A stretch of 64,000 nucleotides of DNA, taken from the NCBI RefSeq assembly GCF_019216885.1, contig NZ_JAAQRC020000001.1:2232001-2296000 (forward strand), in the 5' to 3' direction. This stretch comes from Methylobacterium sp. SyP6R (GTDB lineage: Bacteria; Pseudomonadota; Alphaproteobacteria; Rhizobiales; Beijerinckiaceae). The translations under genes were made by a program, and so were the position numbers. This document shows, piece after piece, positions 45,502 to 53,373 of this stretch; the stretch's first letter is position 1, and the number at the start of each line of letters is the position of its first letter. A model generated the notes under the pieces. That model was not told where the DNA came from. It worked only from the letters and a program-made list of their open reading frames with translations, and did no database searches.

Positions 45502-46887
45502 CTATTCCCCTCCCGCTGCCACGAGGGCCGGCACCGCCGCCCGCTCCCCGCGAAACCACACCCCGGCGGCGACCGCGCCGGCATTGACGAGCCCGAGCGC
45601 GGCAAGACCGAGGCCGAGCGCCAGGAAGACCCCGTCGAGACCGAGGCCGAGCCGGAGCGCCAGGACACCGCCGCCGATCGAGACCGCCATGCGGGCGATC
45701 CCCGCCACCAGCGGCCATCCGACCCGGCCGGCCCCTTGCGAGGCGAAGTAGAGGGCGAGCCCGATTCCGGCGAATCCGTAGAACGGGCCGACGAGGTGGA
45801 GATAGCGGCTGCCGACGGTGAGCATCTGCGGATCGTGGCCGAAAATCCTGAGGAACGGCAGCGGCCAGAGGGCGGCGGCAAGCCCGATCGCCTCCGTCAG
45901 CCCGCCCGCGATCGCCGCGCCGGTCCAGGCCACCCGCAGGGCACGGGCCCGGTCGCCGGCGCCGATGCAGGTGCCGACCATCGCGCCGATCGGCGCGCCG
46001 AGGCCGAAGACGAGGGGCACCAGCAGGTATTCGAGCCGCGCTCCCGTGCCGTAGCCCGCCACCGCCGCCGGGCCGGCCTCCCCGGCGAAGGCGGTGGCGA
46101 CGGCGATGGTGATGTTGGTGGTGGCGCTGACGATCGACGAGACGGCCCCGATCCGCAGGATGTCGCGCAACGGTGCCCAGGCGAGGCGAGGCGGGCGGGA
46201 GCCGGGCCGCAACAGGCCGCGTCCGGCCCAGAGATGATGGGCGAACACCGCCGTGCCGGCGGCGTAGTAGGCCAGCACCGCGACGCCGCCGCCGACGATG
46301 CCGAGACCGGGAATCGGCCCGAATCCGTAGATCAGGGCCGGCGAGAGCGGTACCAGCACGGCGGCGCCGACGCTGATGACGAGCGCCGGCAGCGTCATGT
46401 TGCCGGTGCCGCGGATCACGGCGGCGAGCGCGTTGAACAGCCAGACCAGCGCCGCACCGCAGAACACCACGCCGCCATAGGTCGTGGCCGCCTGGAGCGA
46501 GGCGCCCTCGCCCCCCATCGCCCGGTAGAGCGCCGGCCCGAAGGCGAGTTCGAGCCCGGTGGTGAGCAGGCCGAGGATGAGGCCGATGGCGGCGGCGTAC
46601 CACGGCAGCCGGTCGGCCTCCGCGCGCCGGCCGGCCCCGAGGCTGCGGGCCACCGCCGACAGGATGCCGCCGCCCATGGCGCCGGCCGAGATCATCTGCA
46701 CCAGCATCAGCACGGGAAAGACCAGCGCCATGCCGGCGAGGGCATCGGTGCCGAGCCCTGCGACGAAGGCGGTTTCGATCAGCCCGACCAGGGCCTGGAC
46801 CAGCATGACGACGACGTTCGGCACGGCGAGGCGCAGGAGCGTCGGGCCGATCGGGGCATGGAGCAGGCGGTGGGTGCGCGCATCCAT
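45502..46887 (-). CDS. MATE family efflux transporter
   Basis: This 461-residue multidrug/toxic-compound exporter has twelve hydrophobic helices and two-fold symmetry. Typical blocks are LRLAVPNVVVMLVQALVGLIETAFVAGLGTDALAGMALVFP in the first half and LVPLVFGLGAPIGAMVGTCIGAGDRARA in the second. ATG 46887 is used because the first helix begins about 15 residues later; upstream in-frame codons lack support. The exported compound cannot be predicted. Confidence 0.88.
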   Translation of the reverse strand: MDARTHRLLHAPIGPTLLRLAVPNVVVMLVQALVGLIETAFVAGLGTDALAGMALVFPVLMLVQMISAGAMGGGILSAVARSLGAGRRAEADRLPWYAAAIGLILGLLTTGLELAFGPALYRAMGGEGASLQAATTYGGVVFCGAALVWLFNALAAVIRGTGNMTLPALVISVGAAVLVPLSPALIYGFGPIPGLGIVGGGVAVLAYYAAGTAVFAHHLWAGRGLLRPGSRPPRLAWAPLRDILRIGAVSSIVSATTNITIAVATAFAGEAGPAAVAGYGTGARLEYLLVPLVFGLGAPIGAMVGTCIGAGDRARALRVAWTGAAIAGGLTEAIGLAAALWPLPFLRIFGHDPQMLTVGSRYLHLVGPFYGFAGIGLALYFASQGAGRVGWPLVAGIARMAVSIGGGVLALRLGLGLDGVFLALGLGLAALGLVNAGAVAAGVWFRGERAAVPALVAAGGE

Positions 46888-46991
46888 CGGGCAGCGCTCC
46901 TCGCGAGTCAGAGTGGCCGGCGGGTCCGGCACGGGGCTATTAGTGGCATATGCCAGTTTTTCGTCAAGGCGGAGTGCGGAGCCGGGACGAG

Positions 46992-47450
46992 TCAGCGAAC
47001 ACGCAGATGGGAGAAATTGACGGCCTGCCGGCCGGCGCTCACGCTCGCCACATAGAGATCGAGGTCGTCGGTCAGCAGGACCGACGTTTCGTACTGCACC
47101 TCGAGAAGAGCCGCGTCGGTCAGCCCGAGGAGGCGAAACTCAGGTCGACGCGCGGCCGCACCACTCGCGACTGTCGTCTCGATGCAATCGAAAACAAAAT
47201 TCTGCAAGACTGCACAGATGCGGCTGCGACCCGGCTCGGCGAATTGACGGACGAGGTTGGAGGTCTCGGCGAGGACGTGTGGAATGGTCACGACAGACGG
47301 TGTTCCAGCCAGGGTATCTTGCAGCAACAAGAAATCCTCAACCGTGTAGGTTTGCGTCCGCTTATGTCGCAGGATGTAATCCTGCGACGCCAAACCGACG
47401 ATCAGCAGCACCATGAGGTTGGTATCGAGAATGGTGAGCGCAGCCTTCAA
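46992..47450 (-). CDS. PIN-domain protein, putative ribonuclease
   Basis: This 152-residue protein has the acidic residues of a PIN nuclease: D9 (ILDTNLMV), E62 (LAETSNL), D112 (LTDAAL) and D128/D129/D131 (LTDDLDLY). PIN proteins in bacteria are mostly VapC-type toxins that cut tRNA or rRNA. Its ATG overlaps the stop of the upstream small gene (ATGA at 47447-47450, read leftward), which would be in the antitoxin position. That partner is not of a known VapB type, so this may be an atypical pair or a non-toxin nuclease. Confidence 0.75.
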   Translation of the reverse strand: MKAALTILDTNLMVLLIVGLASQDYILRHKRTQTYTVEDFLLLQDTLAGTPSVVTIPHVLAETSNLVRQFAEPGRSRICAVLQNFVFDCIETTVASGAAARRPEFRLLGLTDAALLEVQYETSVLLTDDLDLYVASVSAGRQAVNFSHLRVR

Positions 47451-47719
47451 TGGGCAGGCTCGCGAATCTCCGAAGAGAGCACATCCCCGGTCCGATCATC
47501 GATCGTCACGACCTTGTAGGTTCGACCCAGAACGCGATCCCGCACCGAGGCACCGGACCCGACCCATGGCTCGTCCCACGGACGCGAGAAGCCGATCGTG
47601 ATGCGCCAGGCATCGTCCGTCTTCCTGACTTCTTCCAAGCCGACGTGGCGCAGATCCTCGTCGGCATGGACGTCTGCGATCCAGCGCTTCGCGGTTGCGA
47701 TGGCTTCTCTTGCGTCCAT
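47447..47719 (-). CDS. small PepSY-like protein upstream of the PIN gene
   Basis: This 90-residue protein is first in a two-gene unit with the PIN gene, overlapping it by four bases. It begins with a helix (DAREAIATAKRWIADVHADE), then strands (DDAWRITIGFSRPW, RTYKVVTIDDRTGDVLSSEI), a layout like a cytoplasmic PepSY or immunity-protein fold. It lacks any ribbon-helix-helix, AbrB or HTH motif expected of a VapB antitoxin. ATG 47719 has AAGGA very close upstream. The function is unknown; the position suggests it works with the PIN protein. Confidence 0.7.
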   Translation of the reverse strand: MDAREAIATAKRWIADVHADEDLRHVGLEEVRKTDDAWRITIGFSRPWDEPWVGSGASVRDRVLGRTYKVVTIDDRTGDVLSSEIREPAH

Positions 47720-47868
47720 GGTCCTTCCCGTCTCAGCATCTCCGATCGAATGACGCGGCGCACTCGAATGCGGCTCATGTCCAGGCAGCATCCATATTGG
47801 TGCGCCATGCAGGGCGCGTACAGGCGGCGAAGGCAGGCCCAGTCAAGTTTCTTCGGTTCGCCGTGGCC

Positions 47869-48783
47869 CTACGACGCCACCCCCAACGCCGCCAGCCGCT
47901 CCGCCTCGTAGGACGCGAGGTCGAAATCGTCCTCCGGCACCCGCGGCAGGAAACGCTCGACCTGTTCGCACAGCACGATGTCGGGCAGGATGCGCTCGAC
48001 ATAGCCCCAGTCGATGTTCGACGACCAGATGAAGTGGACCTCGCGGAAGGTCTCGGCCAGCATCGCGGTCAATCCGTTGGGGGCGAAGTTGGCGCAGGAA
48101 TCGCCGAACAGCACCAGGATGCGCGGATCGGCGTCGGGGGAACGGTTGCGGTAGACCGCATGGGCGCCGCTATGCAGCTCGCCGAGGCGGCCGGCGGCCG
48201 TGTAGGCGTCGATCAGGCGGCCGCCCCCGACCCGCTCGGCATCGCGGAAGAGCTGGTAGTTGCGCACGGTCTCGAGGGGCGGCGCGTCGAGCTTGTTGCC
48301 GATGTCGAGCACGGCCTCGAATTCGTGGAACGGCCGGTCCAGGAAATCGGTGCGCGGGCTCGCCCCGCAGGCCCGGCAGACCAGCCGGTAGGCGAGCAGG
48401 CAGCCGTGGATGTTCCAGTGCGTGTCGGTGCGGTAATGCAGGTCGCGCTCGTTGCGCCGCGCGCGCATCGGCCCGAGGAGGTCGATCCAGGCCCGGCGCC
48501 CCGGCCAGGACCAGCGCATCAGGGTGCCGAGGCGGCGGGACGGCGCGAGGCGCGGGTCGAGGGTCAGGCCGTCGAAGCGGTCCTCGTAGACGCTGAGCTT
48601 CTCGGGCACCACGAGGTGCAGGTAGCGGGCGCCGAAGCTCTGGCCGCGCCGGATGCGCCGCAGGATCTGCCGGCGCCACTGGCGCAGGACCCGGTCCATC
48701 GGGCGGATCCGCCGGTACTGGTCCGCGACCTCGTTGGTGCCCCCGGTGAGGAAGAGCCAGCCGTCCTTGCCCGCGTGATACAT
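47869..48783 (-). CDS. AlgX/AlgJ-like SGNH hydrolase-fold protein
   Basis: This 304-residue protein resembles the acetyltransferase domain of alginate proteins AlgX/AlgJ. Features are GKDGWLFLTGG near the N-terminus, the D120-x-H122 motif in YRTDTHWNIHG, and the putative nucleophile S229 in LVLFGDSCAN. No signal peptide is present with ATG 48783 (AGGGGA upstream); TTG 48801 adds six residues. AlgX/AlgJ act on polysaccharides in the periplasm, so either the true start is further upstream or this member is cytoplasmic. No alginate-type genes flank it. Confidence 0.75.
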   Translation of the reverse strand: MYHAGKDGWLFLTGGTNEVADQYRRIRPMDRVLRQWRRQILRRIRRGQSFGARYLHLVVPEKLSVYEDRFDGLTLDPRLAPSRRLGTLMRWSWPGRRAWIDLLGPMRARRNERDLHYRTDTHWNIHGCLLAYRLVCRACGASPRTDFLDRPFHEFEAVLDIGNKLDAPPLETVRNYQLFRDAERVGGGRLIDAYTAAGRLGELHSGAHAVYRNRSPDADPRILVLFGDSCANFAPNGLTAMLAETFREVHFIWSSNIDWGYVERILPDIVLCEQVERFLPRVPEDDFDLASYEAERLAALGVAS

Positions 48784-48927
48784 CCGGTCCCCTGCCCGCA
48801 ATCCGGCCGCGTCTCGGGCGGGAGGGGTCCCGCGCGGGCGATCGGCTGCCCGGGGGGTCTGCTACCGCAGGATGGAAAAAGAAAGGTGGCCGGAACGGAC
48901 GGCCGGGCCGGATTGCCGGGATTCGCG

Positions 48928-50004
48928 TCAGCGCTCGCGGACCTTGGCGCCGTAGCGGCGGCGCCACTCGGCCAGGATGCGGGGCCGGTTGCGGGCCATC
49001 CAGTCGAGGTCGTTGCGGATCATCCGCGCCTCGGCATGGGGCGGGTAGTGCGGGCCCGGACTGGAGACGCCCGGATAGGCCACGATGGCGAAGCTGCGGG
49101 CATAGAGCGCGTTGGCCTCCCGGCTCGCCGCCCAGTCCGCCACCCGCCGGGCGAGCGCGAGGTGGGGCCGTCCGGCGACGACCGCGAAGGCTTCCGCCTC
49201 CCAGCCGGTGCCGTCGACCGGGACCACGATGTCGATGGGCGCGCCCGCCGCCTTCTCGGCGGCGGCCCGCATGTCGAAGGAGAGGCCCAGGGCGACGGCG
49301 CCGGAGGCGGCCTCCCGGCACGGGGCCGAGCCGCTCGACAGGTAGGCGGCGACGTTCCGGTCGAGCGCATCCATGTAGGCCCAGCCCGCATCCTCCCCGA
49401 GGGTCTGCAGCCAGCCCGCGACGAGGAGATAGCCGGTGCCGGAGGCCGCCGGGTTCGGCATGACGATCCGCCCCTCGAAGGCGGGGCCGAGGAGGTCGCG
49501 CCAGAAGCTCGGGCGGGTGATCCGGTGCCGGGCCGCGACCTCGACGTTGAAGCAGATCACCCCCAGATAGGCGTCCATCCCGGTCCAGCTGTAGGGCGGG
49601 GTCGGATCGCGGAAGAACGGCCGCAACGCCTCGACGCCGGCGGGGCGGTAGGGATCGAGGAGGTGGGCCGCCTCGAATTGCAGCAGGCTGGTGGCGGCGA
49701 TCCCGATGAGGAGGTCGGCCTGCGGCGCGTCCCGCTCGGCGAGCATGCGGTCGGTGACGATGCCGGTCGACGCCCGCAGCCAGGCGATCTCGACCTCCGG
49801 CACCGCCGCCTCGATCGCCCGCCGGATCGGGTCGAGCTGCTCGATCTCGAGGGCCGTGTAGGCGACGAGCCGGGTGCGCTCCGCCCCGGCGGCGGGTGCG
49901 AGGCAGGCGGCGACCCCCGAGACGGCGAGGGCGAGCGAGGCCCGGAGCCGCCGGACGGCCGCGCCGCATCCCCTCCTCCCGCCCGCCGATGCCGCCCCCC
50001 GCAT
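48928..50004 (-). CDS. ABC transporter periplasmic binding protein (iron/phosphonate type)
   Basis: This 358-residue type II periplasmic binding protein has a signal peptide (cleavage near AAGAE, about residue 40). Opening pattern TRLVAYTALEIEQLDPIRRAIE and the middle block VMPNPAASGTGYLLVAGWLQTLG are typical of the Fe3+/2-aminoethylphosphonate group. No permease or ATPase is adjacent. ATG 50004 is used. A tract of six 14-bp tandem repeats begins 12 bases upstream, in its leader. Confidence 0.83.
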   Translation of the reverse strand: MRGAASAGGRRGCGAAVRRLRASLALAVSGVAACLAPAAGAERTRLVAYTALEIEQLDPIRRAIEAAVPEVEIAWLRASTGIVTDRMLAERDAPQADLLIGIAATSLLQFEAAHLLDPYRPAGVEALRPFFRDPTPPYSWTGMDAYLGVICFNVEVAARHRITRPSFWRDLLGPAFEGRIVMPNPAASGTGYLLVAGWLQTLGEDAGWAYMDALDRNVAAYLSSGSAPCREAASGAVALGLSFDMRAAAEKAAGAPIDIVVPVDGTGWEAEAFAVVAGRPHLALARRVADWAASREANALYARSFAIVAYPGVSSPGPHYPPHAEARMIRNDLDWMARNRPRILAEWRRRYGAKVRER

Positions 50005-50371
50005 CCCGTCCCCTCCGCTTCGCCAAAGCCGCTTCGCCAGGACCGCTTGGCCACGACCACTTGGCCACGACCGCTTCGCCACGACCGCTTCGCCACCGGC
50101 CGCGATCGCCCGCCTCGATGCAGGCTCCGTCCGGAATAGGGATTCCCGGCGACGATGCCGTGACGCGCCGCACGACGCCTCCGGCGGCCCTCGCGCACGG
50201 GGAGCCGGCGGCGTGTTGCGGCGCGGATTCTCCATGCAACTCTTACGGCGACTGCGAACCGTGCGATAGGTCGTTGATATTGCCAGTTATTCCGTGCCGG
50301 GAGGGTACCCAGCCGCCCCCGACTTGCTCTAGGATGATTGCCGCACGGATCGTTTCCAGAGACGCCACGGT
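50005..50371. other. divergent intergenic region with a tandem repeat tract
   Basis: The 367-bp gap holds the tandem repeat at 50016-50099 and promoter space for the leftward binding-protein gene and the rightward response regulator. In-frame extension of the binding-protein gene through the repeat is possible, but the repeat unit is not a multiple of three. Confidence 0.5.
50016..50099. repeat. six tandem 14-bp repeats upstream of a binding-protein gene
   Basis: Six head-to-tail units close to CGCTTCGCCACGAC cover 84 bp. Units differ by one to four bases. The array ends 12 bases before the leftward start codon at 50004, where the ribosome site or promoter would be, so unit number could change expression. 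Confidence 0.88.
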
Positions 50372-51085
50372 ATGACCCACCCGACTCCGCCAGTCGCCCT
50401 GATCGCGGATGACGACGACTTCTTCCGCCTCGCCGTGGTGGCGATCCTGACCCGCAGCTTCGGCTTTTCCGAGGTCGTCGAGACCGGTTCCCTCGACGCC
50501 GCCCTCGACCAGCTCTCGACCCGCCGGGGCGCCGTGACCCTGGCGCTGTTCGACCTGGCGATGCCCGGCATGGAGGGCCCCGGCAGCCTGAGCGCGGTGC
50601 GCGAGTGCTTCCCGGCGGTGAAGGTGGCGGTGGTCTCGGCCTCCACCGAGCGCAACAAGATCCTCACCGCCCTCGAGGTCGGGGTCCACGGCTACATCCC
50701 CAAGGGGATCGGCTCGTCCGAGCTGACCCGGGCGGTGGGCATGGTCCTCGAGGGCCAGATCTTCGTGCCGGCCTCCCTGGCGGTGCTCGACGGGGCGGGC
50801 CCGCGCCCGGCGCTCGAGGCACGGGGCCCCGCCTTCGACGGACGACCGGACGGACGGTTCGAGGGACGGCAGGACGGGCGCCAGCTCCGCATTCCCGACC
50901 TGACGCCGCGCCAGCGCGACGTGCTCGCCCTCCTGGTCGAAGGCCGGTCGAACAAAGAGATCGCCCGGCGGCTCCAGCTCGGCGAAGGCACCGTCAAGGT
51001 CCACATGGCGGCGCTGCTACGCAGCCTCGGGGTGCAGAACCGGGCCGCGGCGGCGGTGGTCGGCGCACGTCTGCTGGCGGATTGA
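50372..51085 (+). CDS. LuxR/NarL-type response regulator
   Basis: This 237-residue two-domain regulator has an N-terminal receiver (acidic pocket IADDDD at 11-16, phospho-acceptor D61 in LALFDLAMPG, conserved Lys in YIPKG) and a C-terminal LuxR-type helix-turn-helix (LTPRQRDVLALLVEGRSNKEIARRLQLGEGTVKVHMAALL). Between them a Gly/Asp-rich tandem stretch (DGRPDGRFEGRQDGRQ) forms the linker. No histidine kinase is adjacent, so it is an orphan regulator. ATG 50372. Confidence 0.92.
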   Translation: MTHPTPPVALIADDDDFFRLAVVAILTRSFGFSEVVETGSLDAALDQLSTRRGAVTLALFDLAMPGMEGPGSLSAVRECFPAVKVAVVSASTERNKILTALEVGVHGYIPKGIGSSELTRAVGMVLEGQIFVPASLAVLDGAGPRPALEARGPAFDGRPDGRFEGRQDGRQLRIPDLTPRQRDVLALLVEGRSNKEIARRLQLGEGTVKVHMAALLRSLGVQNRAAAAVVGARLLAD

Positions 51086-51445
51086 TCCCGGCCGGCCCGC
51101 ACGCCATGCCGATCCGGAAAAGACCTGCGGGCCGGAGCTTTGCAACACTATATCATCGGCGGTGCTGCGATTTGGGCGCATTGACCTTTCGTCGAATGCT
51201 CGCTCTTGACCTCCCGAATCGGCGCTGCCCCGGCCTCGACCTCCCCCAATAGCGCCGGCGCTCTTCGCCGATACTGCCCTTGGGTTAGCTTCTTAGAATG
51301 GTTTTGATCTTGACACTGGAGCGTGCTTTTGTATGCCTTCACCATGTGTTGGGGAGGCGACGACAACTGATCGCTTCGCCGGCAGGTTGTGCGAACGCGG
51401 CGTGATGGCGTGCACCCGCGCGACGGAACGCGACGGGAACGAGTG
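51086..51445. other. 360-bp intergenic region with candidate promoter
   Basis: The region is less GC-rich than average and has no open frame with a ribosome site. TTGACA (51310-51315) and TATGCC (51332-51337) at 16-base spacing are a plausible promoter for the PAS protein gene. Confidence 0.4.
51310..51337 (+). promoter_or_regulatory. candidate sigma-70-like promoter
   Basis: TTGACA-N16-TATGCC lies 109 bases before the PAS protein start at 51446. Confidence 0.38.
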
Positions 51446-52609
51446 ATGGATCGGGAAGCGATTGGAACGGAGACCATCAGCGCGACCCTGGACGCTCTGC
51501 TCAACCTGCCGCCCTTGAAGAAGTCGCCCCAGCTCTCCGCCTTCCTGGCCTATGTCGTGCGCGAGAGCCTGGCGGGACGCGGCAGCCTGCTCAAGTCCTA
51601 CACCATCGCGACCGATGCCCTCGGCCGCTCGAGCAGCTTCGATCCGGCGACGGATGCGATCGTGCGGGTCGAGGCCCGGCGCCTGCGCCAGGTGTTGCAG
51701 CAGATCTATGCCGATGCCGCCTGCCCGCTCGAGGTGCGCATCGACCTGCCGCTGGGCCGCTACGAGCCGAGCTTCCGGCAGGTCGCCCCGGCCCAGGGAT
51801 CGCCCGTGCCGGCCAGTCGGCAGGAGGCGGAGGACGGCAGGCAGGAGAGCGAGCAGCGCTACCGCGCCCTGGTGGAGGCGAGCGCGGCGGTGGAGTGGCG
51901 CTCGGGCCCGGACGGCAGCCTGATGCAGACCTTCGGCCTGAGCGCGCGCACCGGCCTGAGCGATGCCGAGCTGCAGGGTTTCGGCTGGCTCGACGCCCTG
52001 CACCCGGACGACCGCGCCGCGGTCGGGGCCCTGTGGCGGGCCTGCTGCCAGAGCGGCACGCCGCTGGACGCGACCTACCGGGTGCGCCACCGCAGCGGCC
52101 AGTACCGCTGGATGCTCGGCCGGGCGGTGCCGCTCGAGAGCGCCGAGGGCACGATTCGCGAATGGGTCGGCACCATGGCCGATATCGACGAGCAGGTCCG
52201 CGCCGCCGAGGCCCTGCGCACGAGCGAAGAGCGCTTGCGCCTCGCCATCGCGGCGGCCGGACTGATGACCTGGGACGTCGACGTGGCGACCCGGGAGGTC
52301 ACCTGCTCGGAATTCGGCGCGAGCCTGATGGGCGCGACGAAGGGCCCGCTCGACGAGTTGTTCCTGGCGATGGTGCTGCCGGAGGATCTGCCGACCGTCC
52401 TCGCCAGCCTCGAACCCGCCCTGCGGGGCGAGGGCACCTACGACGCGCAGTACCGCATCGCCCACGAGGACGGCGTGCGCTGGATCTCGGCCCGCGGCAG
52501 CCTGATGACGTCCTCCGACGGCCGCACCCGGCTGATCGGGGTCGCCTGCGACATCTCCGGCCGCTACGCCGATGCACACCTCGCCGAGGAGCGGCGGCTG
52601 TCGGCCTGA
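51446..52609 (+). CDS. PAS-domain sensory protein with cyclase-type N-terminal domain, no output domain
   Basis: This 387-residue protein has three parts. Residues 1-110 match the domain found at the start of many Rhizobiales adenylate-cyclase-like and TPR proteins (SPQLSAFLAYVVRESLAG, LLKSYTIATDALGR, FDPATDAIVRVEARRLRQVLQQIY, LGRYEPSF), which resembles a winged helix. Residues 135-255 form one PAS (with PAC block YRVRHRSGQYRWMLGRAVPL) and 262-380 a second (YRIAHEDGVRWISARGSLM). No kinase, GGDEF, cyclase or HTH follows, so it either passes signals by protein contact or is missing its C-terminal part. The end reads naturally (AHLAEERRLSA), giving no sign of a frameshift. Confidence 0.82.
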   Translation: MDREAIGTETISATLDALLNLPPLKKSPQLSAFLAYVVRESLAGRGSLLKSYTIATDALGRSSSFDPATDAIVRVEARRLRQVLQQIYADAACPLEVRIDLPLGRYEPSFRQVAPAQGSPVPASRQEAEDGRQESEQRYRALVEASAAVEWRSGPDGSLMQTFGLSARTGLSDAELQGFGWLDALHPDDRAAVGALWRACCQSGTPLDATYRVRHRSGQYRWMLGRAVPLESAEGTIREWVGTMADIDEQVRAAEALRTSEERLRLAIAAAGLMTWDVDVATREVTCSEFGASLMGATKGPLDELFLAMVLPEDLPTVLASLEPALRGEGTYDAQYRIAHEDGVRWISARGSLMTSSDGRTRLIGVACDISGRYADAHLAEERRLSA

Positions 52610-52642
52610 CCGCCGCCGCCAGTTCCTCGCTCCCACGCGCCG

Positions 52643-53197
52643 TCAGGCCGCGGCCTTGGCCGGGCGGGGCCCGCGGGGCGCGGCGGCCCGCTTGCGGGGC
52701 GGTTTCGAGGCCGAGTCCTTGGGGGCCGAGTCCTTGGGGGCAGAGTCCTTGGGGGCCGGGACCCTGGCCGCCGGCGCCGTGCCGCGCTCGCCCCCGTGCC
52801 ACCAGCCCTGCCAGCTCCAGCCGCCCGGACCGGTCACGGCGTAGAGCACGAAGCCCGCGGCGAGGCCGAGCTGGGCGAGAAAGAGTTCCTGCTCGACCCG
52901 GGCGACGGCGCCGGAGAACTCCCAGAACCGGTGCAGCAGCAAGCCCGCCACCACCGCGTGGAGCGCGAGGCCGAGGCCGACGAGGCGCGGCAGCAGCCCG
53001 AGCGCGAGGAGGAGCGGGCCGAAGATCCCGATCACCACCGAGGCCGTCGCGACGGCGTTCGGGTAGGGCATCCCGGTCGCCGCCAGCGTCAAGGCGAAGC
53101 CCGAGGGGTTGAGCGCCCGCCCGATCGCCGCCGGCAGCAGGGCGGAGGCGAGCAGGAGCCGCCCGGCGAGCAGGATTCCGTCGTTGCGCGCAGCCAT
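52643..53197 (-). CDS. DoxX family membrane protein with repeated Lys-rich tail
   Basis: This 184-residue protein has four hydrophobic helices in the DoxX pattern (LLLASALLPAAIGRALNPSGFA, then GIFGPLLLALGLLPRLVGLGLALHAVVAGLLLHRFWEF). A basic cytoplasmic tail (about 145-184) carries three tandem APKDS units, encoded by 15-bp repeats at 52713-52757, and Lys/Arg runs (KPPRKRAAAPRG). DoxX-type proteins occur in redox or thiol stress complexes. The tail repeat is unusual for the family. Confidence 0.82.
   Translation of the reverse strand: MAARNDGILLAGRLLLASALLPAAIGRALNPSGFALTLAATGMPYPNAVATASVVIGIFGPLLLALGLLPRLVGLGLALHAVVAGLLLHRFWEFSGAVARVEQELFLAQLGLAAGFVLYAVTGPGGWSWQGWWHGGERGTAPAARVPAPKDSAPKDSAPKDSASKPPRKRAAAPRGPRPAKAAA
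52713..52757. repeat. three tandem 15-bp repeats in the DoxX gene
   Basis: Three units of GAGTCCTTGGGGGCC (one base differs in the second) encode the APKDS repeats of the leftward protein. Confidence 0.85.
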
Positions 53198-53274
53198 CCC
53201 GAGCCCCTCGTCGAATGGGCGGACGGTGGCGCGGGACCGGTTAAGGGGGTTCTACCGGACCCCGCACCTCCGCG

Positions 53275-53373
53275 GATTTCGCCGAAGTGGTTACCGGTTC
53301 GGCGCCGAAAATCTGCGACACGGCAAGAGCCTGAACGGGCGAAGCGTCGGCCTGCCGACGCCAGTCCGCTCAG
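53275..53373 (+). repeat. repeat family C, copy 2
   Basis: This copy is collinear with 34829-34925. Hairpin one (CGCCGAA/TTCGGCG) is unchanged. Hairpin two reads GCGTCGGC/GCCGACGC, with T-A pairs of copy 1 replaced by C-G. The terminal CTGAGC, read leftward, supplies the TGA stop of the Bcr/CflA gene (53370-53372). Confidence 0.82.

Noticed and set aside
50016..50099. Tandem 14-bp units as DnaA boxes or a plasmid iteron origin
   Set aside because: No DnaA-box consensus, no AT-rich region and no replication gene beside it.
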